DNA from: Gammaproteobacteria bacterium
GTDB taxonomy: Bacteria > Pseudomonadota > Gammaproteobacteria > Chromatiales > Chromatiaceae
Length of the DNA: 64,000 bases
Direction of reading: 5' to 3'
Assembly (NCBI GenBank): GCA_020445415.1
Contig: JAGRGP010000003.1
Span: forward strand, 1 to 64,000
Positions 7,895 to 16,334 of the stretch are shown here, in pieces (positions within the stretch are counted from its first letter, which is position 1; each line of letters starts with the position of its first letter). A program made the translations under genes and the position numbers. Under the pieces are notes generated by a model, which was given only the letters and a program-made list of their open reading frames with translations, made no database searches and had not been told where the DNA came from.

Positions 7895-8689
7895 TCAGAC
7901 CGCGACCGGTGCCTTGATGTGGGGATGGCAGTGATAATCCTGCAGCTCGAAATCGTCGTACCGGAAGTCGAATAATGACTGTACGACCGGGTTAAGGCGC
8001 ATACTGGGTAGGGGGTAAGGGGTACGCTGCAACTGGGTATCCACCTGCTGCAGGTGATTGGTGTAAAGATGTGCGTCGCCAAACGTGTGGATAAACTCCC
8101 CGGGCTGCAAACCCGTCACTTGAGCCACCATGAGTACCAGCAGGGAATATGAGGCAATATTGAACGGAACCCCAAGAAAAATGTCCGCGCTGCGCTGATA
8201 CAGCTGGCACGAGAGCCGTCCGGCTGTTACATAAAATTGGAACAGGCAATGGCAGGGAGGTAACGCCATTTGATCCACCTGGGACGGATTCCAAGCAGTT
8301 ACCAACAAACGGCGCGAATCGGGATTGGTACGAATCTGCTCGACTAGTCGGCTGATTTGATCGATACCCAGTCCATCGCTTCCAGGCCAAGAACGCCATT
8401 GATAACCATAGACCGGACCCAGATCGCCCGCTTCGTCCGCCCATTCATCCCAGATACGCACACCATTTTTGTTGAGATACGCGATATTGGTGTCGCCCCG
8501 TAAAAACCACAGCAGCTCGTAAATAATGGAACGAAGGTGCAGCTTTTTGGTAGTAACCAATGGAAAACCCCGGGATAGGTCAAACCGCATCTGGTAGCCG
8601 AATATGCTCAAAGTCCCCGTGCCGGTACGGTCCTCCTTGAGGGTCCCACAAGCACGCACATGACGCATAAGCTCCAGATACTGTTCCAT
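7895..8689 (-). CDS. thyA: Thymidylate synthase
   Basis: 264 aa from the ATG at 8689, identical in length to E. coli ThyA; the frame is open further upstream into lgt but [11 protein letters not shown] is the family start. Converts dUMP and methylene-tetrahydrofolate to dTMP and dihydrofolate. Visible landmarks are the [12 protein letters not shown] phosphate-loop segment, [14 protein letters not shown], the catalytic cysteine in [12 protein letters not shown] (C146 by alignment), [20 protein letters not shown] and the C-terminal IKAPVAV. The gene starts 2 bases after the lgt stop, so the two are surely co-transcribed. Confidence 0.97.
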   Translation of the reverse strand: MEQYLELMRHVRACGTLKEDRTGTGTLSIFGYQMRFDLSRGFPLVTTKKLHLRSIIYELLWFLRGDTNIAYLNKNGVRIWDEWADEAGDLGPVYGYQWRSWPGSDGLGIDQISRLVEQIRTNPDSRRLLVTAWNPSQVDQMALPPCHCLFQFYVTAGRLSCQLYQRSADIFLGVPFNIASYSLLVLMVAQVTGLQPGEFIHTFGDAHLYTNHLQQVDTQLQRTPYPLPSMRLNPVVQSLFDFRYDDFELQDYHCHPHIKAPVAV

Positions 8690-8691
8690 GT

Positions 8692-9543
8692 TCAAGCTCC
8701 CTTCCCGTGGGTGCCGGTGTGGCGGTAGGCAAGAAACAGTAGCAGGGGACCCGCGGCCAGCATAGGAAGGGTAAGCAACTGCCCCAGAGTTACCCAGCCA
8801 AATGCCAAATACCCAATATGGGCATCCGGCATACGCAGCAGCTCCACACCAAAGCGGAATAATCCGTAGCAAAACAGAAACATTCCCGAAACCGCCATCA
8901 ACGGTCTTGGCTTGGAAGAAAAAATCCAAAGTATGGTGAAAAGCACCACCCCCTCCAGCAAGGCCTCATATAGCTGGGTTGGGTGTAGAGGGGGGGTAAA
9001 TAGGGTACCGGCCGGTAAATGCAGTTTATCTTGACACAATGCCTGAAAGCGTTCGCAGGAAACCTGCATTGCCCAAGGAACGCCTCCGGGAGCACCCCAA
9101 AGTTCACCGTTAATGAAATTCCCAAGCCGACCCGCCCCCAAACCAACAGCTACCAATGGCGCGATAAAGTCGGTGATCTCGAAAAACGGTTGATGGTAGC
9201 GCCGGGCGAACCACCACATGGCCAGCAGCACGCCTAGCAGCCCTCCGTGGAATGACATCCCACCCTCCCAAATACGCAAGATCGAGAGCGGATCATGGAT
9301 CCAATACGAGAACCCGTAAAACAGCGTGTACCCCACTCGCCCTCCCAGCACCACGCCAAGTACACAATAGAACAGTAAGTCATCGACCTGCTGGGCCGAC
9401 CAGCGTGACCAAGGGAGCGATGCACGCACTCGCCCCAGCCACCATCCGCCCAGAAACCCCACCAGGTACATTAGCCCGTACCAATGAATCCGCAATGGAC
9501 CGAGGGCAATCGCGACCGGATCGATGTTTGGGAATGTCAGCAT
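8692..9543 (-). CDS. lgt: Prolipoprotein diacylglyceryl transferase
   Basis: 283 aa multi-pass inner-membrane enzyme that transfers diacylglycerol from phosphatidylglycerol to the lipobox cysteine of prolipoproteins. Seven or so hydrophobic segments are visible. The diagnostic Lgt signature [17 protein letters not shown] (with the essential Arg and Asn) lies near residue 140, and the family HGGLLGVLL segment with its histidine is near residue 100. It heads the lgt-thyA-folA minus-strand group. A divergent small exported-protein gene starts about 50 bases away. Confidence 0.96.
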   Translation of the reverse strand: MLTFPNIDPVAIALGPLRIHWYGLMYLVGFLGGWWLGRVRASLPWSRWSAQQVDDLLFYCVLGVVLGGRVGYTLFYGFSYWIHDPLSILRIWEGGMSFHGGLLGVLLAMWWFARRYHQPFFEITDFIAPLVAVGLGAGRLGNFINGELWGAPGGVPWAMQVSCERFQALCQDKLHLPAGTLFTPPLHPTQLYEALLEGVVLFTILWIFSSKPRPLMAVSGMFLFCYGLFRFGVELLRMPDAHIGYLAFGWVTLGQLLTLPMLAAGPLLLFLAYRHTGTHGKGA

Positions 9544-9595
9544 GGCTGCGCTATCTTAGGGCTTGTCATTGGCAACCGCAAACGAAGCAAATACC

Positions 9596-9991
9596 ATGAA
9601 AACTTCTTGGGCAGCAGCCTTTCTGATGGTACTTACCTCTACGTCGCCAGCAGGGGAAGTAAAAATTCTGGACGTTGTGGTGCAGCGAAATGCAGAAAAT
9701 CTCTACCGCTTCGATGTCACACTGCAGCACGAAGATTCCGGGTGGGAGCACTACGCCGACGCCTGGGAGATTCTCTCCCCGGATGGCCGGGTGATTAAGC
9801 AGAGAGTACTCTTTCACCCACATGTGGAGGAGCAGCCATTCACCCGTTCACTGGATGGAGTAGAGCTGTCCGATGGGTGGGATCATGTCCTGATCCGGGC
9901 CCATGACAAGGTGCATGGTTATGCAGCTCAAACCTTTAGAGTCAATCTAGTCCATCCATCCAATTTGGGCAAAGGCAATCAATCTGACTAG
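9596..9991 (+). CDS. Conserved hypothetical exported protein
   Basis: 131 aa from the ATG at 9596 (an upstream in-frame start at 9563 would place 11 extra residues before the signal peptide). Residues 1-20 (MKTSWAAAFLMVLTSTSPAG) form a signal peptide, so the product is periplasmic or surface exposed. The mature part is a compact beta-rich domain with YRFDVTLQHEDSGWEHYADAW, an ILSPDGRVI turn and HPHVEEQPFTRSL, suggesting an immunoglobulin-like or FN3-like fold. I recall similar short proteins in proteobacteria without assigned function. It stands alone, divergent from lgt. Confidence 0.6.
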   Translation: MKTSWAAAFLMVLTSTSPAGEVKILDVVVQRNAENLYRFDVTLQHEDSGWEHYADAWEILSPDGRVIKQRVLFHPHVEEQPFTRSLDGVELSDGWDHVLIRAHDKVHGYAAQTFRVNLVHPSNLGKGNQSD

Positions 9992-10064
9992 GATATTTTT
10001 TCGTATTCCGCTCTACCTATCTCGACTCAATTAATTATAATAACTACGTACAGCTCAATTCCAG

Positions 10065-10081
10065 AGTACGGTTAACGTACT
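10065..10081. promoter_or_regulatory. Inverted repeat, candidate operator upstream of the XRE gene
   Basis: AGTACG (10065-10070), five bases, CGTACT (10076-10081): a perfect 6-base dyad with 11-base centre spacing, typical of a dimeric helix-turn-helix operator. It lies about 140 bases before the XRE-family gene in a 230-base gap that is otherwise AT-rich and shows no gene. A related ACTACGTAC element is found some 20 bases upstream. Autoregulation by the XRE protein is an inference. Confidence 0.3.
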
Positions 10082-10221
10082 GTGGGAAAGTGGTACCTCA
10101 CCCGAAAACCGTGAGAAGCCCAGGCTTTGAATGAAATTCACAAAAACGATTCAAGAAACCTGTACGAGTGCCGTTAGAAAAAACGTGAATTTCTTACACC
10201 ACTGACAAGCAGGTTGATTGC

Positions 10222-10554
10222 ATGACTGTATCGAATCCCCAAAACCTCGGGACCCTCGGCCAGCGGATGCGTTATAAACGCCTAGACCTCGGCTGGACCC
10301 AGGAACAGCTGGCCGCCCGTGCCAGCACCAATCAGGCGGTTATTCAGAAGATCGAGAATGGAAAAAGCCTGCGACCTCGGAAGATCGATGAGATCGCCGC
10401 GGTACTGGGTGTCAATCCCGCCTGGCTCATGTTCGGCGAAGAGCCAGAATCGGCCCTGCCGGAGGATGCCAAGAATATCGCCGAGGCTTGGAGCAAGTTG
10501 CCAGAGCCTCACAAGTCCAGAATTCAGCAAGAGATACTGAACCTAGTTGCTTAA
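10222..10554 (+). CDS. XRE-family helix-turn-helix transcriptional regulator
   Basis: 110 aa. A single Cro/C1-type HTH domain occupies residues 10-70: LGQRMRYKRLDLGWTQEQLA, then ASTNQAVIQKIENG as recognition helix and an AAVLGVNPAWLMFG end. The C-terminal 35 residues (AEAWSKLPEPHKSRIQQEIL) form an amphipathic helix likely to be a dimerisation tail rather than a C1 peptidase domain. It resembles stand-alone chromosomal or phage-derived repressors, but no other phage gene is present. A strong hairpin follows the stop and separates it from the convergent rlmI. Confidence 0.85.
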   Translation: MTVSNPQNLGTLGQRMRYKRLDLGWTQEQLAARASTNQAVIQKIENGKSLRPRKIDEIAAVLGVNPAWLMFGEEPESALPEDAKNIAEAWSKLPEPHKSRIQQEILNLVA

Positions 10555-10563
10555 TGCACCGCC

Positions 10564-10593
10564 GATCCTCGAGGGCCAAGAGCCCTCAGGATC
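10564..10593. terminator. Bidirectional hairpin between convergent XRE and rlmI genes
   Basis: GATCCT-c-GAGGGC (10564-10576) pairs with GCCCTC-AGGATC (10582-10593) across a CAAGA loop: a 12-base-pair stem with one bulged C. It lies 10 bases after the XRE stop and 3 bases before the rlmI stop, exactly where convergent transcripts should end. No U-run follows on either strand, so termination may be inefficient or Rho-assisted. Confidence 0.6.
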
Positions 10594-10596
10594 GCA

Positions 10597-11793
10597 TCAG
10601 AAAGACGGCAGGACACGCAGCATATAGGTCTTGAGATACGCGGTCTCAGGTATTGCCGTATGAATCGGGTGGTCAGGTGATTGCGCGCCTTGCTCTAGCA
10701 ACTGCAAACTGCGATCAAGATGCCTGGCCGCTTTCTGTAGTGTCTGCACCAAGTGCTCGCCGCTCATGTGGTATGAACAGGAAGAGGTGATCAAGATACC
10801 GTCCTTGGCGAGCAACTGCATCGCCGCCTGATTTAACCTCCGGTAGGCGAGCATTCCCGCCTTTACATCCTTTCGCCGCTTGATGAAGGCCGGCGGATCA
10901 ACAATCACTACCTCGAATCGCTGGCTTTCGTTGCGCAACTCGCGCAGTGCCACAAAGGCATCCCCCTCTAGGGTTGCCAGCCGTTCCTGTACCCCATTGA
11001 TCGCGGCATTGTTTTGCGCCTGCTCAAGCGCCATACCCGAGCTATCGACACAAAAGGCCTCCGCAGCACCTGCCGACAGTGCCCGAATCCCCCAGGCTCC
11101 GACGTAACTGCATACATCCAAAACCCGTCGGTTGCGGACATAGGGAATCATTCGCGACCGGTTACTCGCCTGATCGAAAAACCAGCCGGTCTTTTGGCCT
11201 TCGGTCACCGCCACCTGAAAACGGCACCCCCCCTCCTCAATCTCTAGAAAATCGGGTCTTTCCCCCACCGGAACCTCTACGTAGAGCTCGAGCCCCTCGC
11301 TTTCGCGTACCGGCGAGTCATTGCGTAAAATGATGCAAGACGGCCGTAAAACTTTCTCCAGCGCCGTTATCACCTCCCCTTTCACCCACTCCATCCCTGC
11401 TGTGTTCAGCTGCACTACAAGAACGTCTCCATAACGGTCAACCACCAAACCCGGCAAGCCATCACTTTCACCAAAGATTAGCCGGTAGTAGGGCCGTGCA
11501 AACAGTCGTTCCCGCAGTGAGAGGGCTACTTTGAGCCGATGCACCATCAACGACACGCCCAGTGAGTAATCATGATCACGACTGACTAAGCGAGCACATA
11601 TCAGCGAATGCGGATTGACATAACCCGACCCCATCCATTTCCCCTGATGAGTGATGATATCGACCGGCTGACCGGCCTGATACGCCTTCAGCGGAGAACG
11701 CCCGCCATCAATCTCATTGCTATAGACCCAGCAATGACCGGCACGGATCCGGCGGTCCTGTTCTTTAACGAGGTAGAGAGGTTCGGCATGCAT
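10597..11793 (-). CDS. rlmI: 23S rRNA m5C methyltransferase, RlmI type
   Basis: 398 aa, the same size as E. coli RlmI (methylates C1962 of 23S rRNA using S-adenosylmethionine). An N-terminal PUA domain (about residues 1-75) is followed by the family beta-hairpin with FGESDGLPGLVVDRYGD, and a Rossmann methyltransferase domain with motif I VLDVCSYVGAWGIRAL (about 220-236), motif IV VDPPAFIKRRKD and motif VI with the likely catalytic cysteine in SSCSYHMS. Related PUA/Rossmann proteins exist, so the precise target base is inferred from overall similarity. It is convergent with the XRE gene. Confidence 0.88.
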   Translation of the reverse strand: MHAEPLYLVKEQDRRIRAGHCWVYSNEIDGGRSPLKAYQAGQPVDIITHQGKWMGSGYVNPHSLICARLVSRDHDYSLGVSLMVHRLKVALSLRERLFARPYYRLIFGESDGLPGLVVDRYGDVLVVQLNTAGMEWVKGEVITALEKVLRPSCIILRNDSPVRESEGLELYVEVPVGERPDFLEIEEGGCRFQVAVTEGQKTGWFFDQASNRSRMIPYVRNRRVLDVCSYVGAWGIRALSAGAAEAFCVDSSGMALEQAQNNAAINGVQERLATLEGDAFVALRELRNESQRFEVVIVDPPAFIKRRKDVKAGMLAYRRLNQAAMQLLAKDGILITSSCSYHMSGEHLVQTLQKAARHLDRSLQLLEQGAQSPDHPIHTAIPETAYLKTYMLRVLPSF

Positions 11794-11954
11794 AGTGCGC
11801 TGAATTGTCCGTCTTAGTTCTACCGGCCAGTTAGCCTATGGCCGTGGCGAGTGAGCATCGCGCCGGCGAAAACAACCGGATAAGGGTACGGATACCACAG
11901 ACCTCACATTCGGTTAGCACGCCGGGATGACCGCCAGAATCGACTGGCCGCAGC

Positions 11955-12040
11955 ATGATACGAAATACCTAAACAAACTATCAACATTCTGCTCATTCAA
12001 TCCGCCGGATAGGGTTGATATCCGGCCTATTTCGTATCAT
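11955..12040 (+). repeat. Nested inverted repeats in the leader of the first RND operon
   Basis: An outer perfect 13-base inverted repeat, ATGATACGAAATA (11955-11967) and TATTTCGTATCAT (12028-12040), encloses 60 bases. Inside lies a second perfect 8-base stem, GCCGGATA (12004-12011) and TATCCGGC (12019-12026) with a GGGTTGA loop. The outer right arm ends 27 bases before the adaptor ATG. It can be a pair of spaced operator half-sites or a folded 5' leader that would present the ribosome site outside the stem; the sequence does not decide. Confidence 0.6.
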
Positions 12041-12067
12041 TCTTTGGCCCGAAGCCAGGGAAACATC

Positions 12068-13111
12068 ATGAAGGATTCAATACGAAGCGTTCTATCAACA
12101 CATGCCGGGCGCTTTGCAATGGGATTGTGGGCCTTGTTGGTGGCAACGCAATCCGTCGCGGAAACCCAGGGAGTGCGGGTTAGTGTATCACCGGTGGATA
12201 GTCTCATCTATCTGCCTACTTATTCGGCTCCCGCAACCGCTGTCAGTCTTAATGAAAGCCGACTCAGCGTCGAAACCTCCGGGCGTATCCTCGGCATACC
12301 CGTGCACGTGGGTGACTCCGTTGAAAGCGACGGTCTTCTGGCAGAACTGGAATGCAGTACTAACCGCAGCGCCCAACGAGAAGCCGCGGCACAAGTTAGT
12401 GCCGCCAAAGCCCAGTTGACGTTAGCTGAGCGGCAAATCAAGCGCACCCGGATCCTCATGAAGGAACGCAACGTCTCGGAAGAGATACTGAACCAACGGG
12501 AAGCGGAGCTACTAACCGCGCAGGCTAATATCGCGGCCCGGCAAGCGGCTCTCGAAAATGCTGACTTGGCGGTTCGACACTGCCGGATAACCGCACCTTT
12601 CGCGGGAGTGGTAACCCAGCGACTCGCTAATGAAGGCGAATGGATAACACCCGGCCAGCCCCTGGTCCGCCTACTTGATACCGAGCGTCTCGAGGTTTCC
12701 GCGCAGATTCCCCTTGGCCATATCGACTCCCTGAAACAGGCCCCGCAGTACGATCTGGCGGTGGCGGGAAAGCGTTATCAGCTCAGTCTCAGACGGCTGC
12801 TGCCCGCCATTGACAGCTTGGCGAGAAACCAGGAGGCCCGCTTCGAGTTCATCGGCAAGCGGGCGCTTCCGGGAAGCAGTGGGCGGTTGCTTTGGCAGGC
12901 TACTCACTATCACCTGCCCGCCGATATTCCAGTGAGGCGTAACGGTCAACTCGGAGTTTTCGTGGAAGCGGATGGCATCGCCCACTTTAAGGTTCTGCCC
13001 GGAGCACTCGAGGGAATCCCGGCGCCCACTGACTTGCCCCCGGGGACGGTGCTGATCATCGAAGGGCGTCACGGATTGAGTGACGGTGATCCGGTGATTC
13101 CCCAGAATTAA
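12068..13111 (+). CDS. RND efflux periplasmic adaptor subunit (membrane fusion protein)
   Basis: 347 aa from the ATG at 12068, which has AGGGAA 5 bases upstream; a longer open frame from 11927 would run through the inverted-repeat leader and is rejected. A signal peptide ends about residue 32 (LLVATQSVAE). No lipobox cysteine is seen. Then come the biotinyl-lipoyl half-domains around VETSGRILGIPVHVGDSVES and CRITAPFAGVVTQRLANEGEW (its second half), separated by an alpha-helical coiled-coil hairpin rich in Ala, Gln and Glu (about residues 100-165). It is a short HlyD/AcrA-type adaptor linking the pump to an outer-membrane channel. The pump gene begins 1 base after its stop; no channel gene is present. 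Confidence 0.88.
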   Translation: MKDSIRSVLSTHAGRFAMGLWALLVATQSVAETQGVRVSVSPVDSLIYLPTYSAPATAVSLNESRLSVETSGRILGIPVHVGDSVESDGLLAELECSTNRSAQREAAAQVSAAKAQLTLAERQIKRTRILMKERNVSEEILNQREAELLTAQANIAARQAALENADLAVRHCRITAPFAGVVTQRLANEGEWITPGQPLVRLLDTERLEVSAQIPLGHIDSLKQAPQYDLAVAGKRYQLSLRRLLPAIDSLARNQEARFEFIGKRALPGSSGRLLWQATHYHLPADIPVRRNGQLGVFVEADGIAHFKVLPGALEGIPAPTDLPPGTVLIIEGRHGLSDGDPVIPQN

Positions 13112-13112
13112 G

Positions 13113-16100
13113 ATGCTCTCTCGACTGCTGCGGAACCATGTTCTGGCCAATCTTAGCTTTGTGCTGGTGTTGATGATGGGGCTCTTTTCCTATCTGCAGA
13201 TGCCCAGGCAGCAGGATCCGACCATCAACTTTAACTGGATTGACATTACCACCCTGTTGCCGGGTGCCGCAGCGGAAGATGTCGAAACACGGGTCACCGA
13301 CATCCTAGAGAAGAAGATACGCCGGATAGCGGATATCAAGTTCGTCTCCAGTACCAGCCGGGAGAGCTTGTCAAACATCCTGGTTCGCTTCGAGGATATT
13401 CCCGAGCGCGTCTTCGACAAGCGGGTTGCCGACCTGCGCCGTGAAGTGCAGAATGCGGAGGCCGAACTTCCTCCCGAAACCGACTCCCCGATCGTCACCG
13501 AGATTACCACAGGAAACGCTTTTCCCAGTGCCGTCTTGGCGGTGGTGGGTGTCGAAGACGATGAGAACCTGCGTCAACGCTCTGAGGCAATCAAGAAGGA
13601 CCTGGAGCGAATAAAGGGCGTGGATCGCGTGCTTTCCGCCGGATTGCGGGACCCGGAGTTGCAAATCAATTTTCTCCCGGGGCGCCTCGAGGCAGCCGGA
13701 GTTAGACCGGTCCAGCTATCCGCTACCGTCAACCGCAGCTTCAAAGACCTGGCGGCGGGCAGTACCCGGGTGAACGATCAGACGTGGCTCGTGCGGCTGA
13801 TCGGACGGGACAATGATCCCGGCTATTTGGCGCAATTGCCGATTGCCGGTGCCGAGGGTGAGATTCCGCTTGGCGATCTGGCTGAAGTGGTGCGGGGCCG
13901 AGAGAAGGCAAACGAGTTGGTCCGCTACGAGGGGCGGCCAGCCGTCATGTTTTCGATCACCAAGAAAGACGGCTCCAACACCTTAGAACTGGTGCAACGG
14001 ATTCGGGAGTATATCGATGGAGGCAACCAGTTCAGCGACCGCACCGGTGTGCATATGGTGTTGATTGACGATCAGACGGAGATAACCCGTAACGCCTTGT
14101 CCATCATGCAAACCAATGCCCTGATCGGGTTGCTGCTGGTACTCGTGGTAACTTGGCTGTTTCTCGGTAGCCGCATTGCCCTGCTCACTACTATCGGCAT
14201 CCCATTCATCCTGGCAGGAACATTCTGGGCCCTGGATAAACTGGGTCAGACCCTGAATGTAAGTGTGCTGCTCGGAGTGGTGATAAGCCTCGGCATGTTA
14301 GTCGACGATGCCGTGGTGGTAGTGGAATCCATCTATTACCGGCTACAACGCGGCATGGCTGGCTTGGGTGCCGTGGTTGAGTCGCTACGTGAGGTATTCG
14401 CCCCCGTCACTACCGCGGTATTGACCACCATGGCAGCCTTCCTCCCATTGATGTTATTGCCCGGCATTCTCGGAAAATTCATGCTGGTCATCCCCTTGGT
14501 GGTCACCATCGCACTGGCCATCAGTCTAATCGAAGCCTATTGGATGCTGCCTACCCACATGCTGGGGATAAACATCAACCTTCAACGCCCATCTCGCGTT
14601 CATGCCACCCGGGTCAAGGCACTCCACTGGATCAGGCTAAAGTACACTCGACTGTTGATCCGCGCTCTGAGATGGCCAAGGCTTATCATGCTGATGATGG
14701 TGCTTGCCTTCGCCGTTGCCATCGGCACCGTCCTGGGTGGCAAGCTAAAATTGGACTTCTTCGCCTCAGACCCGATCCGGCTGTTCTACATAAATGTAAT
14801 CATGCCCTCCGGCACGCCGCTCGATGTTACCTTGACAAAGGTACTGGAGGTGGAAAAACGCGCCAAAGAACATCTACAACCTGGGGAGCTTCGCAACCTG
14901 ATTAGCTTTTCGGGACAAATGTTCACCGAGATCAATCCATTTTTTGGCGACCACTATGGACAAATCCTGATCGCACTAAACCCCCTGAAAGACGGATTGC
15001 GTGGCGTGGACGAAATGATCGAGTCCATGCGGGCCGCAGTTACAACGATCCCGGGCCCCGAGAAGGTCTCGTTCCTGCGCCTGGCCGGCGGTCCACCCAC
15101 CTCCAAACCCATTTTGATTAAGGTACTGGGAGACGATACTGAAGAGATCCGCCGAGCGGTGGCGGAACTAAAAGCGCTCATGACCGCTAACCCCGCCATC
15201 CGGGACATCAGTGACGACGATAGCCGGGGACAGATGGAGCTGCGGACCCGGGTAAATCAGGAGGCGGCCCATCGAGCCGGCATTGACCCTGGGGAGGTCG
15301 GCCGCACACTCCAGCTACTGATCGATGGCGAGATCGTGGCCCGCATGCAAGACCGGGGAGAAGAAGTTGAGGTTCGCGTGCGGGCTCGGCCCCGCAACCT
15401 AGATGAAATCGACCTACCAAGCAATTTCACACTGCCACTGGAAGGGGGCAAACAGATCGCCCTGAGTGAACTGCTGCACACGGAGACCGGTCCCAGCCTC
15501 GCTAATATCCGCCACTACAACTTCCGCAGAAGCATCACTATCGAAGCGGACCTGGACAAAACAGTAACCGACACAGTCACTGCCAACCGCGAGATCCTGG
15601 ATGGCTGGGAACGGAGAAGGTCGCACTATCCGGGGATTAGTTTGGATTTTTCCGGTGAACTGGACGACATTCAAGAAAGCATCGATGCCATTCAGGTTCT
15701 GTTTCTATTCGGTTTGGGACTGATGTACTTAATCCTCGGCACCCAGTTCCGAAGTTACTTTCAACCATTGATGATTCTGGCCACGGTACCCATGGCCTTT
15801 ACCGGTGTTGTGGCGGGACTATTGATTACCGACAACCCCCTCAGTCTGTTCACAATGTATGGGGTGGTGGCACTGGCAGGCATCGCCGTGAATGCCGCCA
15901 TTGTCTTGATCAGCGCCGCCAATGAACGCCTGGAGTCTGGCATGAGCGTACTTCATGCCACCCTGTATGCCGCCCGCCGCCGGGTCATTCCGATTCTAAT
16001 TACTTCAATGACCACCGTCGCCGGCCTGCTTTCATTAGCCACCGGGTTGGGTGGTCACTCCCTCATGTGGGGCCCCGTTGCCACGGCTATCGTCTGGGGA

Positions 16101-16223
16101 CTTACGGTTTCAACCCTGTTGACGCTGTTCGTTATCCCCTTGCTCTACCGCATCTTCATGGCCGGCAAAGGCGATTCACGGAGACGATTGGCGGCCGCCC
16201 AACAATCGGCACAGTCAACATAA
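13113..16223 (+). CDS. RND family efflux transporter permease
   Basis: 1036 aa, standard for HAE-type RND pumps. TM1 (residues about 10-28) is followed by the first periplasmic loop with PGAAAEDVETRVTDILE, then TM2-6 including the proton-relay pair in LGMLVDDAVVVVES near residue 400. The second half repeats the pattern with a GLGLMYLILGTQFRSYFQPL segment and AGIAVNAAIVLISAANE. Substrate cannot be read from sequence. It belongs to the clade distinct from AcrB (MLSRLLRNHVLANL start, PRQQDPTINF instead of the AcrB P-AQYP pattern). It forms an operon with the preceding adaptor. Convergent or downstream features are not coupled. Confidence 0.9.
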   Translation: MLSRLLRNHVLANLSFVLVLMMGLFSYLQMPRQQDPTINFNWIDITTLLPGAAAEDVETRVTDILEKKIRRIADIKFVSSTSRESLSNILVRFEDIPERVFDKRVADLRREVQNAEAELPPETDSPIVTEITTGNAFPSAVLAVVGVEDDENLRQRSEAIKKDLERIKGVDRVLSAGLRDPELQINFLPGRLEAAGVRPVQLSATVNRSFKDLAAGSTRVNDQTWLVRLIGRDNDPGYLAQLPIAGAEGEIPLGDLAEVVRGREKANELVRYEGRPAVMFSITKKDGSNTLELVQRIREYIDGGNQFSDRTGVHMVLIDDQTEITRNALSIMQTNALIGLLLVLVVTWLFLGSRIALLTTIGIPFILAGTFWALDKLGQTLNVSVLLGVVISLGMLVDDAVVVVESIYYRLQRGMAGLGAVVESLREVFAPVTTAVLTTMAAFLPLMLLPGILGKFMLVIPLVVTIALAISLIEAYWMLPTHMLGININLQRPSRVHATRVKALHWIRLKYTRLLIRALRWPRLIMLMMVLAFAVAIGTVLGGKLKLDFFASDPIRLFYINVIMPSGTPLDVTLTKVLEVEKRAKEHLQPGELRNLISFSGQMFTEINPFFGDHYGQILIALNPLKDGLRGVDEMIESMRAAVTTIPGPEKVSFLRLAGGPPTSKPILIKVLGDDTEEIRRAVAELKALMTANPAIRDISDDDSRGQMELRTRVNQEAAHRAGIDPGEVGRTLQLLIDGEIVARMQDRGEEVEVRVRARPRNLDEIDLPSNFTLPLEGGKQIALSELLHTETGPSLANIRHYNFRRSITIEADLDKTVTDTVTANREILDGWERRRSHYPGISLDFSGELDDIQESIDAIQVLFLFGLGLMYLILGTQFRSYFQPLMILATVPMAFTGVVAGLLITDNPLSLFTMYGVVALAGIAVNAAIVLISAANERLESGMSVLHATLYAARRRVIPILITSMTTVAGLLSLATGLGGHSLMWGPVATAIVWGLTVSTLLTLFVIPLLYRIFMAGKGDSRRRLAAAQQSAQST

Positions 16224-16334
16224 CCCGCCCATAATAGCCCCAACAGGCACGCGTTTTATCCGCTCGCCACAACTGATAGCGTAGTATCCAGCAGATTCCA
16301 GACTCCCCGCGCGCTAACTCAGGAAACCGAGTCA

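Noticed and set aside
8690-8929. N-terminal extension of the thyA frame into lgt
   Set aside because: The extra 80 residues are the reverse-frame reading of lgt; ThyA homology and length fit the ATG at 8689.
11834-11848. A 15-base word GCCTATGGCCGTGGC found upstream of both RND operons (also at 32891-32905)
   Set aside because: Exact 15-base matches are expected a few times by chance in 64 kb on two strands, and the distances to the start codons differ (234 and 356 bases).
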